A stretch of 64,000 bases of DNA from Datnioides undecimradiatus (taxonomy: Eukaryota > Chordata > Actinopteri > Lobotiformes > Datnioididae). Numbering within the stretch: the first letter of the stretch is position 1; each line of letters starts with the position of its first letter. Positions 24,191-35,345 of this stretch are shown here, one piece after another. Made by a program: the position numbers and the translations under genes. Location: NCBI GenBank assembly GCA_008933995.1, contig WARS01000046.1, positions 3,830,026-3,894,025 on the forward strand. The letters are read 5' to 3'. Below the pieces are notes generated by a model, which was not told the DNA's origin, made no database searches, and saw only the letters and a list, made by a program, of their open reading frames with translations.

Positions 24191-25308
24191 AGCCAAATGG
24201 CAGAATTTCAAAATAAGGTCTAATATTGCAGCTGGACGTATTTCTGATGACTCCGTGGACTCATATGAGTGAATGACTGATGAAATGCGTTTCCTTTTGT
24301 GGTAGCAGGTTTTTCCCTTTTCTTTCCCCCCCCCAGCTCTTAGCTCTGCAGTCTGCAGAGTTTAAAACATTAAGTGGTCATTAGCTGGACATTGGAGTGG
24401 TAGACTAATCACACTCACCCCCGCCTGCCCCCAGCTGTAAACAACCTAAAGGAGCTGCTTTAATGGAAGCTTTTAAATATGATGGTGACTCAGTGCCTTT
24501 GAGCAAAGCCATCTGTTTACATTAAAACAGATTAAAGTCGCCTCTTGTGCGGCAGGTTCAGGGCCCCTCTACGGCTCCAGTGTGCAAATGTACACACGGG
24601 TAAATCACATACTGTAAGCTAAATACTGCAGGAGGAGAGACTAATGGAAACACAAAAGGTCATAATAACAAACCATTATGCCTGCTGCTGCTTCTCCAGC
24701 GCGATGGCGAGCTGCCATAAAGAGCATAAAGCCCTGCAAAAAATCCAAACAGTAAGTCATTTATATCAGATGGTTTTTTAATATACTGTCAATTTCGAAT
24801 TAATGACCTAACAGTTTGCGATTATTTAACAAAGGAAAGAAAAATAATAGTTCTTGCAACAATTTCATTTCATTTCATTGATCTCTCGGTTGCAAAAATC
24901 CATGTGATCTGTGGCAAAAAGCTGAGAAAGTGAGCGCGCTCGCAGAATTTGAAACGACTTAAAGACGTTTCTGGAGACATATTAGGGTCAGTCAGGCTGC
25001 ATGTTCCCAGCGGGCTGATGCAGAGCAGAGCATCTCAGCCTGCAGCTTTAATAGTTCACATCTCGGTCAAATCAATCCGCTGCTGTTTAACTGCAGCGGT
25101 GGAAAAATACGATTCATCAACCGAGAAACTCCAAACAGCAGCTGGTGTGAGGGTGCAAAGCAGAGAGATTTAATCTCCTGAGAACACGACTGTAGTAAGA
25201 GACTGTACACAAACTATACAGACCTGGAGACTGTAGTCAAGTCAACATAATTATAATGTGTGAAATGTAAAAAAGACTAATTCTGCACAGATTTATGCAA
25301 AGAAACAG

Positions 25309-25347
<39 letters not shown>
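25309..25347. repeat. (TATC)n microsatellite
   Basis: About ten uninterrupted TATC units. Confidence 0.95.
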
Positions 25348-25951
25348 TTTTGCTGGGTTTTCAGCAGCCCATCACTTTGTCTCAGGGGAGGGCAGAAGAT
25401 CACATCGGGACATATTTGTCCAGAAAACAGCTACTGGAAATGTTTTTCCACGGGGTCCCAGGAGCGTCTTCAGCTCCGCTTTGGCTTATTTTATATTATT
25501 ATTTTTTTTTAAATATATGCGAGAGGCTGTGTATCTTGATCCAACTGTCAAGACGCTTCACTGTATTTTCCTGAATCGAAATGTACGTTTGTAAAATTGG
25601 TTCGCCTGACAAATTTAAACTAACCCTAAAAGTAAACAAGTTGTTATTGTATGTTTAAATTTTCTCTTTGTCTGCGAACTAAACGTGCGGTTATAGAGAC
25701 TTTATCCTGTTATTCCAAATGTAATGTCCCTGTAATATAACATAATACCTACCTGGAAGATATTGTCTCATTTATCTTCCTGCGTGTCGTATAGACTATA
25801 GCATATAGTTGTATACATGTACTTAAATGGTCATTCTGCTTTATGACCATAATGTTACTGCAGACAACATAATGTCATGGCTTTTTCCTCAGTATATCGT
25901 CAAGGTTGCGGCTGAAACCGGCCGCCGGGTTTCATTTTCTGGCAGAACATC

Positions 25952-25964
25952 GCCATCTAGTGGC
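25952..25964 (-). promoter_or_regulatory. CTCF-type binding motif (minus orientation)
   Basis: The reverse complement reads GCCACTAGATGGC and contains CCACTAGATGGC, which fits all twelve positions of the CTCF core CCASYAGRKGGC. It lies in a locally CpG-rich stretch between hlx and slc35f6. Confidence 0.55.
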
Positions 25965-27992
25965 CGAACTGTGTTTTACTGCGACAGACTCCCGAACCGA
26001 TATGCGCGTGCGCGTAAATCGGAGGACCAGTGACCCACAAGTTGTCTGCTATACAACCAACAGGCCACTAATTAGGCCACTAATTATCTAATGAATTAAA
26101 CACATTAAGTCTTTTTGTTTTCTTAAGATAATTTGTCTCTAATCTCTTTTTACACCATTCTACTGAATATGAATTGACAATTTGTCATTTGATAGTAATA
26201 ATACTAAATTATTACAGTTTTAATCAATGTGTTCATGTGGTTCTTTGACATAAATCAGTGTGTATTTGCTCAATTAGCACGTTTCCCTTCATCCTGCTCC
26301 TGCTCCTTGACGGGGTCGTTTGTGTGGATCTCTGGGGACTCCTGGCTTTAACCTCTGACCTCCAGCAAAGCATGAGACCGGTCCTTGGGGAGGATGTTGG
26401 GCCGATTCAGGAAGTGAAGGCAGGTGTCAGCTGCTGGTGTTCGCACTGGTGACACTGGAGCCTTTAGTGATCATTCACCACGCTGAGCTGGTCATGTTTG
26501 AACTTCAAAGTCAGACTTTTTCATAATTGGTTTGAATTTTTACATTATCAGATTCACTGTGCCTACGATCAGCTAAAACAGCACTATTTCAATTTAAAGT
26601 CTATGTATATAAAACATACATGCATTAAAATATATTTTAATGCTTTTTAATAGCATCTATCACTATCGTTCCTTTTTCTTTGTAATGCCAAACTTGATGC
26701 ATTGAAACTACTAACAGTTGTGCATAAAGACTAATGAGTGTTATCAATTAACCTATTGTTTTTTTCAACGGCTGATTTTTCAAACCTACAACGATATAAA
26801 TTATGGAAAAGCAGCAATAAATAAGCTAATGACTGTGATTGCAACTAACCAATGACTCGAAAAGCTGTTTTAGGTCCAAACAAAGGTCATTTCTAGTTGA
26901 TAATGTGGCACAAACATCTTTGAAGACATTGTGGGTTGTTTCTCGTCTCTCTCTTTGTCTTTAACAACATCCATGGACTGTAGCTTTCAGTTGGTCAACA
27001 CAGTTCTGAGTACAAATGCTGTTACACCATTCAACAAGTGTGATTTAATGACAGTTCCCTTTTTTTCTTACACCTTAAATTACACAACAGAGAAGAAGAA
27101 GGAGAAGAAGAAGCAGGATTAAAATAACAAGTGCAAATCGCTGTGAGAAGTGTGGGAGCTCTGATGTTTTGACGTATGTCCATCTGCACAATGCATCCAT
27201 CAGAGAATGAATTTTAAGGTGAGTTGTTGTAAAACCGCTCACATGAGATGCAGGATTTAACTAAACCGAGACTAAGACACTGACTCTGTAGTTTGATTTC
27301 AGTGGAAATGTTGTAATACGTCTGTGCTGCCTTGCCTTCACGAGGCAAACCTACAGGCATACAGTGCAAACACCGAGAAACACTTTGGCACAATCATACT
27401 GCACAGTCAGCAATGTTTCCAAAACAAAACTCTTAAAAGAGATGACATTGATGTTGTGTACACAACAGTCTGAAGAGATGTTAAAATCGCCTATTTAAGA
27501 AAATATGCATAAAAGGATGTAATACCTACACTTTCATCTTGGGTGACAGTCATTTTCATAAACGTGCGCTTTAGTGATTTAGCACCACAATTCAAGTTTC
27601 TATTTTAAAAAAATAAAAACCACCTAAGAGGGTCAGGAGCAAATGTTGACACTGGCTTTAAATTATTCCTCTGTTTTAAAAGAACAACTAAACTGTCCAT
27701 TTCTAAACTGAATAAATCCCTTAAGAACATATTGTGATATAAAAGCTTTTCCAGACGTCCCTTTGTACAAGCTGAGCAGTTCAACACTTGGGTGGGAACG
27801 TACTAGTTAATACTCGTACCTGTGCGCCTTTACATTTTCCAAAAATGTTGAACTAATACTTCAGTGGAGCTTACACGCTCCCATTTTAAAACTGTACGTG
27901 AGGTCGATGAAACAACATTATAAAAGAGACTACGGCTACCAGCAGACATGGAAGGTGCAGAGTCCCTGACAGTCAGTCCAGCAGGAGCTTTA

Positions 27993-28477
27993 TCACTCGT
28001 CTCCAGCCTGCACCCTGCCGTCACCCAGCAGTCTCTCTCTTTCTCCAGGGCTGCTCTCTTCCTCTGTTCCCCCCGTCCTAGCGCAGCACGGTAGCTTGTC
28101 CAGCAGGGGGCGGTGCAGTTGATTGTAGAGTGCCGTACCCACCAGCAGGACCAGGAAGCCCAGCACCTGCAGGCCGTGAAACTTTTCCCAGCCCAGCGCC
28201 AGACTCACCACCCAGATGACGAGCGTACGCAGGCTGTCCAGCACCATGCGGGTGGTGGCGCTGATCTCTTTAGTGACGCTGATCCCGGCGAAGTTGAAGA
28301 AGGCGATGCTGACGGTGTTGCCCAGCAAGGCCAACAGAATGAGGGGCTGATGACCGATTTGACAGAAGGCGTCCAGCGCGTCCTCCAGGACGTGCCGAGG
28401 GTTGTTGCTGAAGTCTCCGACATAGATGAAATACATTGGGATGAGGAGCAGCGAAAGGACGCAGAACCCAAAGAAAC
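27993..28477 (-). CDS. slc35f6: slc35f6 coding exon 6 (last)
   Basis: The acceptor is CTCCAG|GTTTC. The exon encodes FFGFCVLSLLLIPMYFIYVG, a luminal loop, the LEDALDAFCQIGHQPLILLA region, FFNFAGISVTKEISATTRMV, two final helices and a hydrophilic tail with ERERLL, ending in TGA at 27995-27993. Bases 28100-28114 also match the CTCF consensus. No canonical minus-strand AATAAA was found in the first several hundred bases after the stop. Confidence 0.95.
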
Positions 28478-31400
28478 CTGGAGACAGAATTTAACACGAC
28501 CTTTAACAGAGGAGCTGAATGTTTTAGCTCATGGTGCAACCACTCAACACTGCCTGTGATCACTTCAAACAAAGTGGACAGAGTCAATCATTGTTTACAA
28601 TCAGATTAGCATTGGTGTTTTAGATCCAGACGACAATTTAGCATCTCTCTTTAATGTGTGCAGATAAAGTAGTTAAAATAGTTTGAACTTTGGCCTTTTG
28701 CTCTCAACAGAGGTCAGTAGTATTTAGTCTACAAAGTAATAAAAGCAGTACCAGAACCTTGTGCTGTTGCTCATAGACTCAGTATTTATATGCAGAATCT
28801 GTTTAAAAAGATTAGCGGGTTGCTAACTTTATCTACCGTTTACACCTGAGCACGTAGCATACAGTCACTTTTCGCGGCTTGTTCGCTAACAACAGCTGCC
28901 AGAAAACAACACCACACCACCAGAGAGCAGAGAGGGAAGCAAAACAGTAAAAACAATGGAGTGAAATATGATAAAAAAGGCTCTGCATCGCTGAGGGGAA
29001 CTGCAGTATTCAGTGATTATTCTCTGTGGGCTCTTCACAGTAAGTGCAAGGTTTTAAGTTCCTTTACTTGTCCCACAGTATTAGTCATTATATATACCGT
29101 GCATGCAGTGTAAAAAGCAACTCCACATTACTACATGACATATTTCTGTCTTTATCTGTTGGAAAACAACTCCACATGTTGTTGTTTTTCAACTTTGACC
29201 TTTGCATTCCTCCTTATTTACTTCTTTTAACGCTGACCTATTGTGTCAGAGGTTCACCAGCAATACCAATAGTTTTGTTTTGTTTTTTTTCCCCAGGTCA
29301 AAACTGACCACTTGTGAAAACTGAACGCCTGTTACATGTTGCTGCAGGCAAACAGCTGCTGTACCTTCAGTCCCAACAGCCCGAAGAGGATGTACGTTGT
29401 GTCTGTAGACAAACTTTTCCTCCAGGACCATCTGCACTGAAACAATGATCTGAGCCATGATGATCAGAAGATCTCCTGCAGGACACATGAGAAAAGTTGT
29501 GTTTAATTCGCTGTGTTTACTTCGATGTTCCATGAAAGTTGTGGTTAATGTTACACCTTAACTAAAGTGATAACTAGCTTTACTGTATCATGAACATTTA
29601 CTAAATAGCAGCTTTCCCTTTAGTTTGTTTGTTCATACAGAACATACAGCACATAACTAAAATCCACCCCACCTGTGATGACATCACTGAGTTTGTGTGA
29701 GTCATCGTGGTGCCCGCTGAAGAAGTCAGCGAGGCCCACTATCACCAGGCCTAGTATGGTGGTCATGATGCCGATCCACTGATGGAGTACGAGGCGTCGT
29801 CCTAGGAACGCCACTGAGAGCAGGCCGGTGAAGATGATGACGGCTCCACGCAGCATCTGGAAGCTGGAGGCGCTGGTCATGTTGAGAGCTGGAAACAAAA
29901 ACAAACGAAGGAGTTGAGAGGACAGACCCCGGATAACTATGTCTGGTTATCACCTAAAAATACACGCTTTCATTTCCCTGACACAGTGCTGAGAAAAACA
30001 ACATTATCTCTGTCTTATTTATCTCCTTTACTGACAGAAGGTTTCTTTAAACAGATGATAACAGCATCATCATTACACCAGTTACTACAGCAAAGAGATC
30101 ATGTTTACCATAAATACAATAAAATCAACTTATGAGAACTTCAACATCTTGGACCTAACTAAGAAAAGCTTCCTGAGCAGATAAAGGCTAAAGGGAACTT
30201 ACCAACATACATGATGGAGGTGGCCGTCATGTCGCACATGGCAGGTGGGAAGAAGAGGAGAGGGTTGAAGCTCTGGCCCGGGTCCATCCTGGGCTCTGGG
30301 CTTTTTTTGTCATGGTGAAGCAAGATGTAAAATACTGCGAGACAGCTTAACTCACCCAGAAACATCCCAACTGCCTGCAGAGACAGGAAGACAGAGACAG
30401 ACAAACAGAGGAAACAGATTAGTATTTAATTTTCAACCGAGCAACAGTTACTGAGTGGGTCTTACTTTTAGAAGAACAAATTTATTGTTTGCAGTAAAGC
30501 CCCTTCTGACGCATCGTCTCATGACAAGTCAGCAGCACTTGATTATATGAATATGTTGACGTTATTTACAGTGCAAAGACACGCGTGTGTACGAATATAG
30601 CCTGTTGTTGATGAAAAACATGAACATAGACAACTGATTTTTCATTCAAACCAGATTTTTTTTTTTTTTTAGCAAATAAGTCAAATATAAGCATCAAAGA
30701 GTAAATAAACATCTTCACAACTTTGACCAGCTTTGATGCTGTCTTAGTCAGGACCAAGAAAGAACTGTTCCCTCTCTGTGTAATGTGTTGCTGAGTGAAC
30801 ATGAAGTGCTGCACGATGCTGACGCTTGCAGTTATTACTTTACCTGCACAAATGGGTGAGAGAAGCCATGGTCAGGGTCGTCATTGCAACCCTTTGCTGT
30901 GAACAGGTCCGCCCATCTGCAGGACAAAAAGAGGTTATTACAGCATTATTATGGGTATTTTTACGCCAGCAAATACACAGAGAAAACACCAAAATGGGAT
31001 ATGGGTTTGCCGCGCTGCTGCAGCTGCAAGGATTAGTCGATCAATCTGTAATTACTTTGACAATCCATTATCCATCATTACTTTGAGACAAGAAGCTCGC
31101 ACCAGCATCTCAAAGGTGACTCACTGCCTTTCTTTGGCATATATAATAATAAATCCTAGTTGTTTGGACAGGTAGTCAAACAAAACAAGTAATATGAATA
31201 TATCACATATATATAAGCGTTTTCTGACATTTTAATTAAAAGTGACAGAACAGATTAATTCAGGGGGAATAAAAAAAATGAAAACTGTCAGCAATTGTAA
31301 GTCACGGCTCCACTTATCAAAACTCAGCTCAACTCTATTTTCTCAATTACATCATCATAAGGTTTTAATCTACGTGTATTTGAGTTTTGTTGGGCACCAA

Positions 31401-33126
31401 AGCACTTTGTCATTTTGGATTCATTCACATTTCATTCAAATTCGACCTGCAGCCAGCTGACGAATACAGGTGTGTTCCTCTTATTGAATACGGTGCATTG
31501 TTTCACTGCGCCCTCACATAAAATGCTTTTACAGTCACATGATCTGGTGTGCCAACTTGTGAAGTACATGAGGACAGAGGTGTACATCACACATTGATTG
31601 CTATTGCCAGACAGTCAGGGGGAAGCATGACCACCACGTGAGCGTCCTGTCTGCGTAAAAAAAAAAAATGCAAGACAAGGGAATCTGGTCCTAAAAGGTG
31701 ATGACACAGCACTTCCCTCACATGAAACGACTTCTGAGCTCATGAATGTGAGACAGAAACTAGAGCTGGGCTTGTTGACTGAAACAATCCAAACCGGTTT
31801 ATTTGTGATCACTATGCTGTGGATTAAATACATTCATACCTTTGCCTCTGTAAGGAAAGAGGGAACGTGCGCCAAAGCTGTCAACCGTGCTTGCTGAAAG
31901 CGATCTCAGCTGTAGGGCTTTAAAACCAGTGATGCAGCTCAGAGGTGAAACCTTAGCGTTTAGTTGCCGTATTCTTCTCTGGGCAACATGACACAGCTTG
32001 TTTTGTCAGATGCATTAGCACTACACAATGTTCAGCTGACAAAAAAAGCCACAAAAGGACAGACAAGTGTGTGTCCGGCAGCAGAGAGCTGACATCACAC
32101 ATTATTGCAGAAGTAAAATAAGATGATTTTCTGAAACCTCTTCCTGACGGAGGGGCACTTAAAAAGACTTGTGCTGAAACAATTAGTCACTGATAATCAA
32201 AGTTAGCCACTAAGAAAAAAAACAAAATATTCCCCTTGTTGCCTCTCAAATGTGAGCAATTTTAACAGTTTTATATAAGTCTTGATTGAAAATCTCTGGA
32301 CTGTTGTTCAGTCAAAACAAGAAGTTTTTAAGACATTGGAAGAGCATTTTCTGAGCGTCTTAACCACCAAAGAATTCACCTTAATCTGATAATCGATTAA
32401 TCAAACTGTCACATTAATGATAAATATGTAATGACTAATTTGCCAGCCACAATATATTTACGTGAGACCTACAAAGAAATGCTGAAAGAGGTTTTAACTT
32501 AACCCCAGTCGTGTCGCATCAAAGCAGTTTTGATCAGCAAATACAGTTCCTGATAATGACATTACACAGCTGCAGCGTCGGTTAATTTTTTGGATGACTG
32601 GAACATCTGTCTGGAGATAAACATATCTGAAGAGTCTGTTCAATTAATCTAGAGCTGCTTCCTGCAGCAACTTTGTCAATTTCATCAATACCAATGCAAT
32701 ACACTTAGAAATTAGCTTCCTGACAGGAAAATGTAGCTTCTAATCACACCTACTGCTGGATAAGTAGATTTACATTAGCTAACACGCTAACACGCTAACG
32801 AGCTATTAGCTTGTAGTTCAGTTAGCTCGTAGCTACAGTAGCTCCAACTACAGGTTGGTCAATAACATGCAACAATACTTTATAACAAAACCGTAATGAG
32901 TGAATAAGCTTTCTACATTATCTGAACAATTAGCTGAGAAACACTGCAGTTAGCGGTCATTCATAGTTTTTGTTAAGACATTGCTCCAACTCTGTTGATA
33001 ACTAAAAACACATGAAACCAGTAAAAACAACATAATTAAATCTACTCACTTTGCCGATAATGTGTTGATGGAGCCGGTTGTGAGCATAAGTCCCGCAAGA
33101 AACAGCTGGTAATTTGTCCAAGCCAT
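27993..33126 (-). CDS. slc35f6: slc35f6, solute carrier family 35 member F6; six coding exons, complete
   Basis: Exons 33126-33050, 30916-30844, 30374-30203, 29888-29673, 29475-29365 and 28477-27993 join in frame to 377 residues, close to the human 371. Family hallmarks are MAWTNYQLFLAGLML at the start, SAKWAD across exons 1/2, ALNMTSASSFQMLRGA, DLLIIMAQIIVSVQMVLEEK, HPLRAVGTEG, and FFNFAGISVTKE near the end. The pattern is a multi-pass (about ten-helix) transporter of the EamA/drug-metabolite superfamily. The C-terminus has ERERLL, a [DE]xxxL[LI] endolysosomal sorting motif. Human SLC35F6 (C2orf18, ANT2-binding protein) is reported at lysosomes and mitochondria and linked to cell survival; its substrate is unknown. 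The short GC-rich 5' flank suggests a housekeeping promoter. Confidence 0.95.
28100..28114 (+). promoter_or_regulatory. CTCF consensus motif inside slc35f6 last coding exon
   Basis: CCAGCAGGGGGCGGT matches the 15-position consensus CCASYAGRKGGCRSY at every position, on the plus strand, antisense to the gene. The same bases encode part of HRPLLDKL, so coding constraint alone could produce it. Its strength still makes binding plausible. Confidence 0.5.
28478..29364 (-). other. slc35f6: slc35f6 intron 5
   Basis: An 887-base AT-rich intron with no recognisable element inside. Confidence 0.6.
29365..29475 (-). CDS. slc35f6: slc35f6 coding exon 5
   Basis: Bounded by CCTGCAG|GAGATC and CTGAAG|GTAC. 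It encodes DLLIIMAQIIVSVQMVLEEK then FVYRHNVHPLRAVGTEG, nearly identical to what I recall of the vertebrate family. Confidence 0.95.
29673..29888 (-). CDS. slc35f6: slc35f6 coding exon 4
   Basis: Bounded by TTTCCAG|CTCTC and ATCACAG|GTGGG. It encodes LNMTSASSFQMLRGAVIIFT, then GLLSVAFLGRRLVLHQWIG, a further helix and HKLSDVITG. This is the EamA-like core and one of the best conserved parts of the protein. Confidence 0.95.
30203..30374 (-). CDS. slc35f6: slc35f6 coding exon 3
   Basis: Bounded by CTCTGCAG|GCAG and TATGTTG|GTAAG. It encodes AVGMFLGELSCLAVFYILL, a charged HHDKKSPEPRMDP loop, and FNPLLFFPPAMCDMTATSIM ending in YV. It covers two membrane segments. Confidence 0.95.
30844..30916 (-). 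CDS. slc35f6: slc35f6 coding exon 2
   Basis: Bounded by TCCTGCAG|ATGG and GTGCAG|GTAA. It encodes WADLFTAKGCNDDPDHGF then SHPFVQ, corresponding to the first luminal loop of the family. It is too short to stand out as an open frame and was found by extending the SAKWAD family motif. Confidence 0.92.
30917..33049 (-). other. slc35f6: slc35f6 intron 1
   Basis: A 2.1-kb intron with no other exon recognised. Near 32770-32850 there is a short cluster of GCTAAC/GCTAGC-type words (ACGCTAAC three times in a row) that can fold back on itself. The remainder is AT-rich and unremarkable. Confidence 0.6.
33050..33126 (-). CDS. slc35f6: slc35f6 coding exon 1
   Basis: The ATG at 33126-33124 is preceded by CCACC, a good Kozak context. 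It reads MAWTNYQLFLAGLMLTTGSI and on to LSAK, a first membrane segment or signal anchor. The donor is GGCAAA|GTGAG and the frame leaves two bases, completed as AA|A by exon 2. Confidence 0.93.
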
Positions 33127-33360
33127 GGTGGACGCGAGAACAGGACAAAACAACCCGGGCACAGACGACCACCGAGTAGTGTTTTTGTTCAAAGAGACCC
33201 AGGCTGTTATTCACACACTCTCCTCTGCCTTTAAACGCCACATGACTGAGTCAGAGTCAGCTGACCTCCATGCGAACCAAACGCTGCCTTCACGCTCTGA
33301 CGGAAATGTCGTAATCAACCAACCCGGAGGAGGATACGAGACCCCAAAGATCTAGCTAGA
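33127..33360 (-). promoter_or_regulatory. slc35f6: slc35f6 promoter region
   Basis: The 230 bases upstream of the ATG are richer in CpG and GC than the flanks. They hold an AP-1 consensus TGAGTCA at 33247-33253 inside the larger near-palindrome TGACTGAGTCAGAGTCA, and an adjacent CATGTG-type E-box (minus strand) near 33239-33244. No TATA box was seen. The assignment rests on position and composition. Confidence 0.45.
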
Positions 33361-34001
33361 CAATTGAACGTGTTAATTAAACAAATGTTAATAAAGTTTA
33401 GAAAAATGCAAAAGAAGTAAGACAGCTATGGTTGTCAGCATTGCTAGCTTGAAAACAGATAAACAGACAAACAAGAAACTGGTGTGTGTTTGTGATAGTA
33501 AAAAGTTGAAAACAGCAGATGAGGGGAAAAAAACATAAATTCCGTAAATGTCCTCTGTGCGATTGATTGTATCACGTGATTTTTATCAGTGGGCGATGTT
33601 TGCCCAGTCATCATGTGATTGAAGGTTTTCAATTAAATTTCCGATAATGTCATTCTTCCATTAACTCCATTATCTTCCAACCTCCATTAAATTCTGAAAG
33701 TTCTCATAATTCTTCTCGTGAATTCTTGGTGGACATTATGGTGGCTTGATTTTTGTAAATCGAGCATTATAAGTGAACTATTTATGGTCTGCGTACTTGT
33801 GTCTTTAATGAAAACTGATTTGTTTTGCAGGCAAAAATTACATTCACCAATAATATAGCCTTGGAGGAGGGTTAACACCCTACCAGAGTCTTACCTTGAC
33901 CATGAGCACGAGTTTCGTCACTATTTTGCAGCGCACTTTAATACAAGTTGTGTCTTAGGGCTGCAGATAAGTAAAAGCGGACAGTAAAAACAGCATGATG
34001 G

Positions 34002-34016
34002 GCAGCAGGGGGCGTC
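34002..34016 (+). promoter_or_regulatory. CTCF-like motif
   Basis: GCAGCAGGGGGCGTC differs from the CTCF consensus at one core position, the first C. It lies about 0.9 kb upstream of slc35f6 and has the same orientation as the exonic motif. Confidence 0.4.
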
Positions 34017-35199
34017 ACAGACCAGACGTACCATCTTGGATTTGAAAGTGGGACCACAGTAAATTTTCCCCTCTGTGGCCTCACATTGCTTAAAATTAGA
34101 ACACGCACTCCACTTTCCATGAGGATGCTCTCCCTCAGAGCTTATGAGGTCAATTTTAGGCCTTTTCAAGACCCACAAAAGGAAAAATGTAAGAAATGTA
34201 GATTTAAAATTAAGTTCAAGATGTGTGTTAGGTTAATCTATATGTGACACAAAAACCTGAAAAAAGGGTATTAAATTTAACTGCAATTTTAATATCCTTC
34301 TAAACCTCCATGTCCCTGCATACACCAGGCTGGAGGAAATAAAGATCTCACACACAGATTTTTCTTTGCTGAAGAATTCTAAACTCTTCCTCCGGCTTTA
34401 CTCTGCTGGTTTAACAGGGCGCTAAACATGATTCTTGGTGACTTCCCAAACTGTTGATGAGATCAAGGAGTCGTCTGCTCAGTGACTCCTTGTGAAGTGT
34501 CTCCTCTCACTGCAGACAGCAGTAAAAACCTTTTGGCTACCACCACTTAACATTTAGCTATCATAACTCTGTTCAAGTGCTGTCGTGAATGCAAAAAAAA
34601 AAAAAAAAACTTGGACTGTCTTGTGACTGCAGTGCATTTACAGAAATATATTTCAAGTTAAAAAGACAAATAATAACTAAGCTTGTGGTGCTACATGAAA
34701 AGTCAGGGATCACCAAAATCAGGTTGATACACCATCTGGGCACCATGAATGTCTGTATAAGGTTTACAGCAATTATATAATGGTTAAAGAGCAATTTTAG
34801 TCTAAACCAAAATGGTGGACCAACAGATATCTCATGAGCCAGGTCTAGAAAAAAAACTAAATGGTTAATCTTCTTGGGAGCATGGCTGTAGGTGGCAAAT
34901 TTAAAAGGAATGTAATCAGATCATGAGGTCTCACATGTGCAAAGTTGTCATTTTGTCCTGAGGGTGGCACAACAAAACTGTAAATGGTGTTACAAAAGGA
35001 AAAGGTGCATCCTCAGCATTAATATGTCCATTAAATCCTGCTACTGTATGATAATAAATTCTAAATGATTTGTCAGTTCGGTGTTGTATTTCTGAGTAGA
35101 GTAAAATGTACAACGTGCAATCAAAATGATATTTGACTGTTTCTGCCGTTCCTAAACACATCACAGCCTGGAACGAGCATGCAGCAGCTGATAGCTACA

Positions 35200-35345
35200 C
35201 ATGCTGTGAGTTATTATTCAGTTATATTGATATGAAGTAGAAGTATGAAGTAGCAGAAAATCCAAATACTCAGTTAAGTAACTCATAATTGTACTTTAGT
35301 ACAGCACTTAAGTGAACGTACTTGCTAATTTTCCATCACTGGTTG
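35200..35345. repeat. end fragment of the 'tacttttacttaagta' repeat
   Basis: ATACTCAGTTAAGTAACTCA, TTGTACTTTAGTACAGCACT and the closing TTTTCCATCACTGG follow the terminal portion of this dispersed teleost element. Confidence 0.4.

Larger units (their letters stand above)
24200..27992. other. intergenic between the 24-kb patch and slc35f6
   Basis: No gene supported. The block at 24420-24560 (CCCCAGCTGTAAACAACC; GATGGTGACTCAGTGCC) looks constrained. A CpG-richer patch at 25900-26040 contains a CTCF-type motif. A GC-balanced patch at 26280-26460 reads open on both strands but matches nothing known to me. Confidence 0.45.

Noticed and set aside
17172-27992. Search for cenpa (histone-fold exon) downstream of slc35f6, as in human
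   Set aside because: No histone-fold peptide in any frame.
28113-28559. 148-residue plus-strand frame
   Set aside because: Antisense of slc35f6 exon 6.
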